In this document: positions 54,013 through 63,123 of the stretch, piece after piece
Layout of the letters: each line of letters starts with the position of its first letter
Numbering within the stretch: position 1 is the first letter of the stretch
NCBI RefSeq assembly: GCF_000159355.1
Contig: NZ_GG670120.1
Location: forward strand, 512,353-576,352
DNA length: 64,000 bases
Reading direction: 5' to 3'
Source of the DNA: Lactobacillus johnsonii ATCC 33200
GTDB lineage: Bacteria > Bacillota > Bacilli > Lactobacillales > Lactobacillaceae
Position numbers and translations under genes: made by a program
The notes under the pieces: model-generated
Database searches by the model: none
What the model was told of the DNA's origin: nothing
Seen by the model: the letters and a program-made list of their open reading frames with translations, nothing else

Positions 54013-55262
54013 AAATGAAGAAACAATATTTTATTTTTCAACTAAAATACTTTTTCACTAATCCTAAAAATATTGGTCTATTTGTTTTAACTTTTATTCT
54101 TTCCTTATATTTTTGCTTAGTTAGCGTACCTAATCGGCAAATAATTGAAAAGGTCGATCCTTATGCAATTAAGGGAGAATATCAACGATATAATTTATTC
54201 TTGAAAAAAGCAGTAACAAAAATAAATGAAATGCAGAAATCAAAAAATGCACATGAGGTGCCGAATGAAGGATATGTTAATGCTCTAAAAACTTATCCTG
54301 CTATTCTAAAATTTGATAAACATCGTCTTCATGGAATTAAGACAAATAATTGGAGAGAATATGCTATTTACTCAAGCAGGTGGTATAAAGATGTTGATCA
54401 TTTGATTTTTGTAGATGAGAATGAACAATTTCTATATCCCGTTCAGTATTACCAAAATAATAATTATAGGGAGGATGGGCACTTTGGTTATCAAAGAACA
54501 GCCCATTTATATGACGCTCTAGTTAAAAGTAAACAGCCACTTACTAGGAATACTATCGAGGAAAGAACTACTTTACAAATATTGCAAAATTCTATATCAG
54601 GTTGGACAGCTCTAATATTAATTATTATTGTGATATTTTTTGCAGCGGATATTGTACCTAACGATCGTAAGAACAAATCGGTCTTAAAAAATATTCCCTT
54701 AAGTAAAAGTTCTATCCTTTGGATTAAAACTCTGGTAGTTGAAATAGGCATAGGAATAAATTTTTTACTAGCTTTAGTGGTAATTACTTTATGTACAGCT
54801 CCAAAATACGGCTTTGGCTCATTTAATTTGAGAACGACTTTTTATATGGGAAGATTGTATTTTTTACAGCCTTTTAAATATCCAACCTTAGGAGAATATT
54901 TTAGGCAGTTTGGGATTTTTGCCATTTTAATTGTTTTTTTGTTTATTAGGCTCACGATTTTATTTTCTATAATTTTTAGAAATGAATACATTGCTGAAAT
55001 ATTAGCAACTATGTTTGCAATTAGTGGAAAAGTTTTCTATTTTTCTTTAGGAATGGGATATGTATATCCATTTTTACAAAATCTACCAATGACATATTTC
55101 TCTATTGGAGAAAGTTTAACTGGAAATTTAGCATATTTAATGGATTCTCCAGGATGGGGATTTGTAGCAGGACTTTATCCTCTTATTTTTGCCATTTTAA
55201 TAGTTGAAATTTTTATGATAATGATTAGTCATTCAAATAGAGTTTCATTAGTAAAGGGATGA
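54009..55262 (+). CDS. ABC-2-like transporter permease
   Basis: 417 residues. It has a short N-terminal helix (IGLFVLTFILSLYFCLVSVP), a long extracytoplasmic loop of about 160 residues, then about five membrane helices from residue 196. SVLKNIPLSKSSILWIKTL resembles the SVLKNIPYFFKDEIIGKIG segment of the upstream partner, so the two permeases are diverged paralogs. With the ATPase at 55269 they form a three-gene export system of the kind used for peptide immunity, antibiotic resistance or lipid export. Substrate unknown. Its start overlaps the previous gene by four bases. Confidence 0.78.
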   Translation: MKMKKQYFIFQLKYFFTNPKNIGLFVLTFILSLYFCLVSVPNRQIIEKVDPYAIKGEYQRYNLFLKKAVTKINEMQKSKNAHEVPNEGYVNALKTYPAILKFDKHRLHGIKTNNWREYAIYSSRWYKDVDHLIFVDENEQFLYPVQYYQNNNYREDGHFGYQRTAHLYDALVKSKQPLTRNTIEERTTLQILQNSISGWTALILIIIVIFFAADIVPNDRKNKSVLKNIPLSKSSILWIKTLVVEIGIGINFLLALVVITLCTAPKYGFGSFNLRTTFYMGRLYFLQPFKYPTLGEYFRQFGIFAILIVFLFIRLTILFSIIFRNEYIAEILATMFAISGKVFYFSLGMGYVYPFLQNLPMTYFSIGESLTGNLAYLMDSPGWGFVAGLYPLIFAILIVEIFMIMISHSNRVSLVKG

Positions 55263-55268
55263 AATTAA

Positions 55269-56138
55269 ATGCTTAAATTAAAAAATATTACCTTATCTTT
55301 TGGTAATCATACTGTCTTAGATGATTTTAATTATAATTTCCAAAATGGAACAATTTATGGATTAGTGGCACCAAATGGTACAGGAAAATCGACATTAATC
55401 AATGTTATATTGAACAATCTAAAACCTCAAAAGGGATACGTAGAATATAATGAATTACAGTATAAGAACGAAAAGACAACAGTTAAATTGCATCAAGAAA
55501 TTTGTGCTTTTCCTGACCAAAGTGAACTTTTTTCTTTTATGACTGGGAGAGATCATTTAAAACTTTATGCTAACTTATGGCATAATAATCCGCAGAAAAT
55601 AAAAGATATTATTTCAACCTTAAAAATGGAAACTTATATTGATCGTAAAGTAGAAACCTATTCACTAGGGATGAAACAACGTTTATGTTTTGCAATGGTG
55701 GTGGCTACCAATACGTCAGTCATGCTTTTAGATGAAGTAATGAATGGATTAGATCCCCAAAACGTTCAGTTAATTTCACAGGTATTGTTAAATTTGCGAG
55801 CACAAGGTAAGTTAATAATTATGGCCTCACATTTGTTGCAAAATTTACAGCAATATGCAGATCAAGTTTTATTTTTAAAGAATGGTAGAATAATTGAAAA
55901 TCTAAACAATAAAGCTGAAACAAAAAAATATTTAGAATTTAATAATTCAAGTTTGATTAGCAATATTCTCGAAGAAAGTAATTATCAAATTCTACCTAAT
56001 CAAACGATTCTTTTACCAATTGATGAATTAAGTCAAGATAAATTTGACACAATAATTCATATACTACTTGAAAATAACGTTTCATTTACTGTTAGGAAAA
56101 TTTCACTAGAAGACTTATTTAACAAGTTTTATGAGTAG
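55269..56138 (+). CDS. ABC transporter ATP-binding protein
   Basis: 289 residues. Walker A is APNGTGKST, the Q-loop region is CAFPDQSELFSF, the signature YSLGMKQRLCFAM replaces LSGGQ with the LGM form common in drug/bacteriocin-type ABC-2 ATPases, and Walker B is VMLLDEVMNGLDP. The final 80 residues form a C-terminal domain. It begins six bases after the permease gene and would power that permease pair. ATG 55269 follows AAAGGGATG. Confidence 0.9.
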   Translation: MLKLKNITLSFGNHTVLDDFNYNFQNGTIYGLVAPNGTGKSTLINVILNNLKPQKGYVEYNELQYKNEKTTVKLHQEICAFPDQSELFSFMTGRDHLKLYANLWHNNPQKIKDIISTLKMETYIDRKVETYSLGMKQRLCFAMVVATNTSVMLLDEVMNGLDPQNVQLISQVLLNLRAQGKLIIMASHLLQNLQQYADQVLFLKNGRIIENLNNKAETKKYLEFNNSSLISNILEESNYQILPNQTILLPIDELSQDKFDTIIHILLENNVSFTVRKISLEDLFNKFYE

Positions 56139-56256
56139 CCTAGCCATTATTTCACTGGCCAAATCAAAGATAATGAAAAATAAGCTCTATTAGTTTATTC
56201 ATTGTATTCTTAGACTTGGAATGAAGGAGAATGAGTAGAAAAGGGAGGACTTATAA

Positions 56257-56821
56257 ATGACAGAAGTTCCAACAATTACATTGTGGCGATACATTCGGTG
56301 CCTGGAACGCTTTAGCTGCTGCTAAGCGCGCTGGTAAAGTTTGTTCAATTGGTTTATCAAACTTTTATCCTGATCAATACATGAATTTAGAGCTTGCTCA
56401 TGAAGATAAGCCAGCAATTAACCAAATTGAAATTAATCCATGGTTCCAACAAACTAACGATGTTAAATTCTTCCAAGGAAGAGATGTAGCTGTAGAAGCT
56501 TGGGCTCAATTTGCAGAAGGTAAACATGATATTTTCAATAATAAGACATTGAAAGAAATTGCTGAAGCTCACCACAAGACTACTGCTCAAGTTATTTTGC
56601 GTTGGCTTACCCAACAAGATATTGTTGTTATTCCAAAATCTGTTCATGAAAAACGTCAAAAAGAAAATCTTGATATTTTTGACTTTGAATTAACTAAGGA
56701 TGAAATGGATAAGATTAAAGGATTAGATAAGGGCGTAAGTCAATTCTTTGACCACCGTGACCCAGCAGTAATTGATGATATTTTCGGAGAAAGCCTAAAG
56801 CAATTACGTGATTCAGAATAG
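56257..56821 (+). pseudogene. aldo/keto reductase with an internal deletion
   Basis: GGGAGG and ATG 56257 open MTEVPTITL, then the reading jumps out of frame to GDTFGAWNALAAAKRAGKVCSIGLSNFYPDQYMNLELAHEDKPAINQIEINPWFQQ and on to IVVIPKSVHEKRQKENLDIFDFEL and FFDHRDPAVIDDIFGESLKQL. About 90 residues, including the catalytic Asp, Tyr, Lys and His of the AKR barrel, are deleted. The 3' part (from 56381) stays open but cannot be an active enzyme. It is related to the 33055-33199 remnant. Confidence 0.82.
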
Positions 56822-56842
56822 TCAGTAACATTAATACAATAA

Positions 56843-56882
56843 AGATAGATAGAAGCAGGGTTTATGTTTCTATCTATTTTTT
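56843..56882 (+). terminator. terminator after the reductase relic
   Basis: ATAGATAGAA pairs with TTTCTATCTAT (offset by one base) and is followed by a T run about 50 bases after the stop. Confidence 0.75.
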
Positions 56883-56955
56883 ATTCACTATAATTCCAAC
56901 ACCAAATATGATATTTTAAAGATATTAAAAAGCATAAGAAAGTAAGGTGTAAGAA

Positions 56956-57570
56956 ATGGAAGAAAATACTAAAAATATGCTAGCAGGACTACCTTATCGT
57001 CCCGACACAGAAGAGTTAAGAGCTATTTCGACAAAGGCGCATCGCTTAAGCCGTGACTATAATCAAACAGCAGATGAAGATAAGGAAGTAAGAAAAGCAA
57101 TTATCGATAATTTATTTCCAGATCATGGAGAAGGAGTTTACCTTCAAGGACCAATTGAAGTAGATTACGGTAAATTTACAAAATTAGGTAAAAATTTTTA
57201 TGCTAACTTTAATTTGACTATTTTAGATACTTGTCCAGTTACTATTGGAGACAATGTAATGTGTGGTCCTAATACTTCATTAGTAACACCGCTGCATCCC
57301 TTATTGCCAGAGCAAAGAAATGCGCGCTTGCAAGCAGATGGTAAAGTAGCAGATATCGAATATGGCGCACCAATTACAATTGGCGATAATTGCTGGTTAG
57401 CTAGTAATGTAACTGTTTGTCCAGGAGTAACGATTGGAAAAAATTGCGTTATTGGTGCTGGCAGTGTAGTTACAAAAGATATTCCAGATAATTCTTTGGT
57501 TTTAGGTGTTCCAGGCCGAGTAGTTAGAAAAATCACTGAGAAAGACCGCCTAGATACTTATCCATATTAA
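56956..57570 (+). CDS. sugar O-acetyltransferase (maltose/galactoside acetyltransferase type)
   Basis: 204 residues with the N-terminal NodL/LacA helix (MLAGLPYRPDTEELRAISTKAHRLSRDYNQT) and a left-handed beta-helix with GPIEVDYGKFTKLGKNFYANFNLTILDT, active-site TPLHPL, ITIGDNCWLASNVTVCPGVTIGKNCVIGAGSVVTKDI and GVPGRVVRKI. It transfers acetyl groups from acetyl-CoA to sugars, perhaps for detoxification. ATG 56956 follows AAGGTG. Same family as the broken gene at 20850-21412. Confidence 0.9.
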   Translation: MEENTKNMLAGLPYRPDTEELRAISTKAHRLSRDYNQTADEDKEVRKAIIDNLFPDHGEGVYLQGPIEVDYGKFTKLGKNFYANFNLTILDTCPVTIGDNVMCGPNTSLVTPLHPLLPEQRNARLQADGKVADIEYGAPITIGDNCWLASNVTVCPGVTIGKNCVIGAGSVVTKDIPDNSLVLGVPGRVVRKITEKDRLDTYPY

Positions 57571-57628
57571 TTAGGTGCTAAAATCGCATCTTGCGAACAT
57601 TTGTTCAAATGAAGTATAATACTTATGA

Positions 57629-57665
57629 AAAAAGACTGTTGAGGATTTTACCTAAACAGTCTTTT
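57629..57665. terminator. bidirectional terminator between the acetyltransferase and plsY
   Basis: AAAAGACTGTT pairs with AACAGTCTTTT around an AT-rich loop. Convergent genes flank it. Confidence 0.83.
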
Positions 57666-57672
57666 GTTCTGA

Positions 57673-58329
57673 TTATTTATTTTTAGCATTCTTTTTTAGC
57701 AATCCATGAGACTTTTTGTACCAATACCATAGTCCAAAAGGAACGATATTTTCTTCATGGTTAATTAGGCGCTTGATATTGGAGCGGTGTCTTACAAAGA
57801 GCAAGATCATCATAATTCCTGTAATAATTGTAAGAAAGATATCATGAAACCAGAAGGAACAAATGAAGATGATAACTATTGAAACCAAGCTTGATAAACT
57901 TACATATGAGGTAATAAATAGCATTGGTAAAAATACTAGGGCACATAGTCCAAAGAATTTTAAATTATAGCCAAGAAAGACGCCGGCGCTAGTTGCTACC
58001 GCTTTTCCTCCCTTAAACTTTAGAAAGATGGAAAAAGTGTGGCCTAAAATGACACAGACACCAGCAATTAGTAATAAATATTTTGGTCCCTTTAGATGGA
58101 AAATTAATGGTAAATCTGTTGCAAGTGTACCTTTTAATACATCAATAACTAAAACTGCACTGCCTGCTACAGGTCCCATTACTCTGAACGAGTTGGTTGT
58201 TCCGATATTTCCCGACCCAAAATTTCTTATATCTTCATGAAAAAATATCTTTCCGACTAATACACCTGTGGGAAAGGATCCAATCAAGTATGCTAAAATA
58301 AAAATTAGTAAATAATTCAACGTAGACAT
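57673..58329 (-). CDS. plsY: glycerol-3-phosphate acyltransferase PlsY
   Basis: 218 residues. The three PlsY loops are visible: YLIGSFPTGVLVGK, RNFGSGNIGTTNSFRVMGP (loop 1 acyl-phosphate site), CVILGHTFSIFLKFKGGKAVATSAGVFLG (loop 2, with His and the phosphate-binding GGK) and LLFVRHRSNIKRLINHEENI (loop 3). Five to seven membrane helices. It makes lysophosphatidate from acyl-phosphate and glycerol 3-phosphate at the membrane. It is divergent from parE, the usual Lactobacillus order. Confidence 0.94.
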   Translation of the reverse strand: MSTLNYLLIFILAYLIGSFPTGVLVGKIFFHEDIRNFGSGNIGTTNSFRVMGPVAGSAVLVIDVLKGTLATDLPLIFHLKGPKYLLLIAGVCVILGHTFSIFLKFKGGKAVATSAGVFLGYNLKFFGLCALVFLPMLFITSYVSLSSLVSIVIIFICSFWFHDIFLTIITGIMMILLFVRHRSNIKRLINHEENIVPFGLWYWYKKSHGLLKKNAKNK

Positions 58330-58428
58330 TCACTTTTCAACCCCATTTAAAATCTAAAGCTATTTTAACAAAGATTATAATAGCTGTGGGGTTGATTTTG
58401 ATTGTCTGTTAAAAATGGAGGCATTTAT

Positions 58429-60387
58429 TTGGCTAAAGCAAATAAAACTACCAGTTCATATGATGATTCTTCGATTCAGATTCTTCATGGGCTAGAGGCA
58501 GTAAGAAAACGTCCAGGAATGTATATCGGTTCAACTGATCGGCATGGGTTAAATCATTTGATTTATGAAATCGTCGATAATTCAGTTGACGAAGCAATGG
58601 CTGGTTATGGTAAAGAAATCAATGTAACTATTCATAAAGATAATTCAGTTACAGTTCAAGATTTTGGGCGTGGGATGCCAACAGGAATGCATGAATCAGG
58701 AATTCCAACTATTGAAGTTATTCTTACTGTGTTACATGCAGGTGGTAAGTTTACCGAAAAGAATTATCAAACTTCTGGTGGTTTACATGGAGTAGGTTCT
58801 TCTGTTGTAAATGCATTATCTTCTTACTTAAAAGTAAGAGTAGTTAGAGACGGTCAAGCATATGAAGAAGAATTTGAAAATGGTGGTCATCCAATTGGTA
58901 CGCTTAAGCATTTAGGCAAGACTAAAGATAAAAATGGTACTACTATTACTTTTAAACCAGATCCAACTATTTTTTCTACTACCACATATAATTACGAAAC
59001 CATTCAAGAAAGAATTCGTGAGTCAGCTTTTCTATTAAAGGGTGTTAAGTTCACACTAACTGATGAACGAGAACCAGAACATCATGATGAGTTTCTATAT
59101 GAAGATGGAATTAAGTCATTTGTATCTTATTTAAACGAAGACAAAGATACAATGGGAGATGTTTTTTACTTTTCTGGTAAACAAAATGGAATTGAAGTTG
59201 AATTTTCAGGCCAATACAATGATGGATATTCCGAAAACTTTGTTTCATTTGTAAATAATGTTCGTACAGCTGATGGTGGTAGTCATGAAGCTGGAGCACG
59301 TAGTGGTTTTACAAAGTCTTTTAATGATTACGCTAAAAAGCAAGGGTTATTAAAGAATAAGGATAAAGGTCTAGAAGGTAGCGATTATCGTGAAGGCTTA
59401 AGTGCAGTATTATCTGTTAAGATTCCAGAAGAATTACTAGAATTTGAAGGACAGACTAAAGGAAAACTTGGAACTCCACAAGCTAGAAGTGTTGTAGACA
59501 GCATTGTTTATGAACAGCTTTCATACTATTTAATGGAAAACGGAGAATTTGCTCAAAGCTTAGTTCAGAAAGCACAAAAAGCAAGGGATGCACGTGAAGC
59601 TGCTAAAAAGGCCAGAGATGAAAGCAGAAGTGGCAAAAAGAGACGAAAGAAGGAGATTCTTTCAGGAAAATTAACTCCTGCTCAATCACGTAATCCAAAG
59701 AAAAATGAGTTATTCCTAGTCGAAGGGGACTCAGCTGGTGGTTCCGCAAAACAAGGAAGAGATAGAAAGTTCCAAGCTATTTTGCCATTACGAGGCAAGG
59801 TCTTAAATACGCAAAAAGCTAAGTTACAAGATATCTTTAAAAATGAAGAAATCAATACCATGATCCATACTATTGGTGCAGGGGTTGGATCAGATTTTCA
59901 GATTAAGGATGCAAATTACGATAAAATCATCATCATGACAGATGCGGATACTGATGGTGCCCATATTCAAATTTTGCTTTTAACTTTCTTTTACAGATAT
60001 ATGCGCCCAATGGTTGAAGCGGGTCGTGTGTATATTGCTCTGCCTCCTTTATACAAACTACAAAAAGGTAACGGAGCAAAAGCCAAGATTAAATATGCTT
60101 GGACTGATGAAGAATTGAGCGAAGACTCTAAAGACATGGGTAAAGGTTTTGCTTTGCAGCGTTTCAAAGGTTTAGGTGAAATGAATGCTGATCAATTATG
60201 GGAAACAACTATGAATCCCGAAACTCGTACCTTAATTAGAGTTAAGATTGACGATGCTCAACTTGCTGAAAAGCGTGTAACAACCTTAATGGGAGATAAA
60301 GTGGCTCCTAGAAGAAAATGGATTGATGAAAACGTTAAATTCCGTATGGGTGAAGACGGATCAATTCTAGAAACAAGTAGAGATTAA
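58429..60387 (+). CDS. parE: DNA topoisomerase IV subunit B
   Basis: 652 residues from TTG 58429, chosen because GGAGG sits about 10 bases upstream. The GHKL ATPase domain shows VRKRPGMYIGSTD, EIVDNSVDEAMAGYG and LHAGGKFTEKNYQTSGGLHGVGSSVVNALS; the TOPRIM domain shows LFLVEGDSAGGSAKQGRDR and TDADTDGAHI. The motif YKTSGGLHGVG-like form and lack of the GyrB insertion support ParE. With ParC it decatenates daughter chromosomes. parC follows after 16 bases. Confidence 0.93.
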   Translation: MAKANKTTSSYDDSSIQILHGLEAVRKRPGMYIGSTDRHGLNHLIYEIVDNSVDEAMAGYGKEINVTIHKDNSVTVQDFGRGMPTGMHESGIPTIEVILTVLHAGGKFTEKNYQTSGGLHGVGSSVVNALSSYLKVRVVRDGQAYEEEFENGGHPIGTLKHLGKTKDKNGTTITFKPDPTIFSTTTYNYETIQERIRESAFLLKGVKFTLTDEREPEHHDEFLYEDGIKSFVSYLNEDKDTMGDVFYFSGKQNGIEVEFSGQYNDGYSENFVSFVNNVRTADGGSHEAGARSGFTKSFNDYAKKQGLLKNKDKGLEGSDYREGLSAVLSVKIPEELLEFEGQTKGKLGTPQARSVVDSIVYEQLSYYLMENGEFAQSLVQKAQKARDAREAAKKARDESRSGKKRRKKEILSGKLTPAQSRNPKKNELFLVEGDSAGGSAKQGRDRKFQAILPLRGKVLNTQKAKLQDIFKNEEINTMIHTIGAGVGSDFQIKDANYDKIIIMTDADTDGAHIQILLLTFFYRYMRPMVEAGRVYIALPPLYKLQKGNGAKAKIKYAWTDEELSEDSKDMGKGFALQRFKGLGEMNADQLWETTMNPETRTLIRVKIDDAQLAEKRVTTLMGDKVAPRRKWIDENVKFRMGEDGSILETSRD

Positions 60388-60403
60388 GAGGTTATATTTT
60401 TAG

Positions 60404-62884
60404 ATGACACAAACAAATGAAAGAATTAGGGAATTACCTCTTGAAGAAGTTATGGGTGAAAGATTTGGACGATATTCAAAATATATTATCCAAGAACGTG
60501 CTCTCCCAGATATTCGAGATGGCTTAAAACCAGTTCAACGTCGTATTCTGTATGCGATGTATAAAGATAATAATACATATGATAAGCCTTATAAGAAGGC
60601 GGCAAAAGCTGTCGGTAATGTTATGGGTAACTTTCACCCTCATGGTGACAGTTCTATTTATGGTGCTTTAGTTCACTTATCGCAAGATTGGAAGATGCGA
60701 GAACCTTTAATTGAAATGCATGGTAATAATGGATCAATGGATGGGGATGGTCCAGCAGCCATGCGTTACACCGAATCTCGTTTAAGTAAAATTTCTAATT
60801 TGCTTTTACAAGATATTGATAAAGAAACTGTTCAAATGATTTTGAACTTTGATGATACAGAGTATGAACCAACAGTTTTACCGGCCCACTTTCCTAACTT
60901 ATTAGTTAATGGATCAACAGGTATCTCAGCTGGATATGCAACTGAAATTCCACCTCATAATCTTGCTGAAGTTATTGAAGCAGCTGTTTACCTGTTAAAG
61001 CATCCCGATGCTACAACAGATGATTTGATGAAATTTGTTAAGGGACCTGATTTTCCAACAGGTGGCATTGTCCTAGGAACTAAGGGCATTAAAGAGGCCT
61101 ATGAAACTGGTCGTGGAAGAATTCAAGTTAGGTCTAAGACTACAATTCAAGAAATTAAAGGACATCGTCAGCAAATCGTTGTAACCGAAGTACCTTTCGG
61201 CGTAAATAAAGCAATGATGGTTAAGAAAATTGACGAGATCCGTTTAAATAAGGAAATTGACGGTATTTCAGAAGTAAGAGATGAAACTGATCGTCACGGT
61301 CTTTCAATTGTAATCGAACTTAAAAAGGGTGCTGATAGTCAAAACATCTTGAACTATCTATTTAAAAACACTGACTTACAAGTTTCATACAATTTCAATA
61401 TGGTTGCTATTGATCGTATGACTCCCGTACAAGTTGGATTAAAGCGTATTTTATCTTCCTACTTAGCACATAAAAAAGATGTTGTAACTAAGAGAACAGA
61501 ATTTGATTTAAAGAAGGCTAAACAGCGTCTAGAAATAGTTGAAGGTCTTATTCATGCCTTAGATATTTTAGATCAAGTAATCAAAACTATTAGATCTTCT
61601 AAAGATAAAAAAGATGCTAAAAAGAATTTAATTGCTAAGTATGATTTCACTACTAATCAAGCGGAAGCTATAGTTTCTTTGCAGTTATACCGTTTAACTA
61701 ATACTGATGTTAACCAACTTAAAAAGGAACAAGCAGATTTAAATAAAAAAATCGAAAAGTTCAATGAAATATTAAGTGATAATAAGGTTCTTGAAAGAGT
61801 TGTAGTTAAAGAATTAAATGCGGTAAAAAGAGAATTTGGTTCACCAAGAAGAACAGAAATTACTGCTAAAGCAGCTAAAATTGAAATTAATGAAAAAGCT
61901 CTAGTAGCTGATGAAGATGTACGAGTATTAGTAAGTAAAGACGGCTATTTGAAGCGGTCATCTCTCCGTTCATTCCAATCAACCGATGATGAAGATAATG
62001 GATTGCCTGCTGGTGATAAGGTTGTGTTTGAAAAAACAATGTCTACCTTGGATAATCTTTATATTTTTACTAATAAAGGAAACCTAATTTATCGTCCAGT
62101 ACATGAATTAATTGAAACAAAATGGAAAGAAACAGGGCAGCACCTGTCTCAAGAAATTGGTCTTGATAGTGATGAAGAAATTATTCGGGTGTTTGAAGTT
62201 AATGATTTAAAGGCCAATTTAAACTTTTTGATTGCTACTAACGATGGATATATTAAACAAGTTACATTAGCAGATTTACAACCTACTAGAACATATAAGT
62301 CTCGTGCAATTACTGCTATTAAGCTTAAGAGTAATGACAGTAAAGTTATCCGTATTGATCAAGTGCAACCTGATAGTAAAGAAGAAATTACTCTAATTAC
62401 TAATCAAGCATATGCAGTAAGATTTGATATTAGTGAGATACCTACATCTGGCTCAAAAGCAGTTGGTGTTAAATCCGTTAACCTTAAAGATGATGACTAC
62501 ATAGTAAATTATGTTTTAGCTGATCCTAAATATATTGATTTAATTAAGGTTGGAATCATCACTCAACGGGGAGCCTTTAAGCAACTCAAACTTAACCTTA
62601 TAAATAAAATTACGCGTGCAAAACGAGGTGTCCTTGTACTACGTGAACTTAAGACTAAGCCTCATCGAATTATGGCAATCAGTAGTTATGGTGAAAATCA
62701 TATTCTCCATCTGAATACTTCTAGTAATCGTCATATTGAGCTTAATACTTCTGAATTCCCATTGGGCGATCGCTACTCAAATGGATCTTTTGTACTAGAC
62801 CCAATGACAGATGGGACTCCTGTCTCATTAACGCTTGGTCAGCCAATCGCAGATGGAAGAGATAAAACTGAAGATTTATTTTAA
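60404..62884 (+). CDS. parC: DNA topoisomerase IV subunit A
   Basis: 826 residues. The quinolone-resistance region reads GNFHPHGDSSIYGALVHLSQDWKMREPL and holds the wild-type Ser-Ile pair (HGDSSIYG); the catalytic Tyr follows in AAMRYTESRLS. The C-terminal beta-pinwheel begins near residue 500 (DVRVLVSKDGYLKRSS) with repeated strands and lacks a clear GyrA box, supporting ParC over GyrA. Partner of ParE and in the same operon. Confidence 0.93.
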   Translation: MTQTNERIRELPLEEVMGERFGRYSKYIIQERALPDIRDGLKPVQRRILYAMYKDNNTYDKPYKKAAKAVGNVMGNFHPHGDSSIYGALVHLSQDWKMREPLIEMHGNNGSMDGDGPAAMRYTESRLSKISNLLLQDIDKETVQMILNFDDTEYEPTVLPAHFPNLLVNGSTGISAGYATEIPPHNLAEVIEAAVYLLKHPDATTDDLMKFVKGPDFPTGGIVLGTKGIKEAYETGRGRIQVRSKTTIQEIKGHRQQIVVTEVPFGVNKAMMVKKIDEIRLNKEIDGISEVRDETDRHGLSIVIELKKGADSQNILNYLFKNTDLQVSYNFNMVAIDRMTPVQVGLKRILSSYLAHKKDVVTKRTEFDLKKAKQRLEIVEGLIHALDILDQVIKTIRSSKDKKDAKKNLIAKYDFTTNQAEAIVSLQLYRLTNTDVNQLKKEQADLNKKIEKFNEILSDNKVLERVVVKELNAVKREFGSPRRTEITAKAAKIEINEKALVADEDVRVLVSKDGYLKRSSLRSFQSTDDEDNGLPAGDKVVFEKTMSTLDNLYIFTNKGNLIYRPVHELIETKWKETGQHLSQEIGLDSDEEIIRVFEVNDLKANLNFLIATNDGYIKQVTLADLQPTRTYKSRAITAIKLKSNDSKVIRIDQVQPDSKEEITLITNQAYAVRFDISEIPTSGSKAVGVKSVNLKDDDYIVNYVLADPKYIDLIKVGIITQRGAFKQLKLNLINKITRAKRGVLVLRELKTKPHRIMAISSYGENHILHLNTSSNRHIELNTSEFPLGDRYSNGSFVLDPMTDGTPVSLTLGQPIADGRDKTEDLF

Positions 62885-62890
62885 TTAGTT

Positions 62891-62933
62891 AAAAACTAAG
62901 GATAATGATTTAACTGTTATCCTTAGTTTTTTT
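62891..62933 (+). terminator. terminator of parE-parC
   Basis: AAAAACTAAGGATAA pairs perfectly with TTATCCTTAGTTTTT and ends in a T run, seven bases after the parC stop. Confidence 0.9.
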
Positions 62934-63123
62934 ATTAAAATAAGAATTATAGGAAAATAGTATGCATTTTATGCAAAATTTTTTATTATTGGCACAGGCG
63001 TTATTATAAAAAGCGTGAGATGAATATTAAGCTTTAATAAAGGACTATCAGAAAATAATTAGTTGTATTTAAAAATCTTATTCATTAGCTATTATTCCAT
63101 ATTTATATAAGAGGTATTCAATT

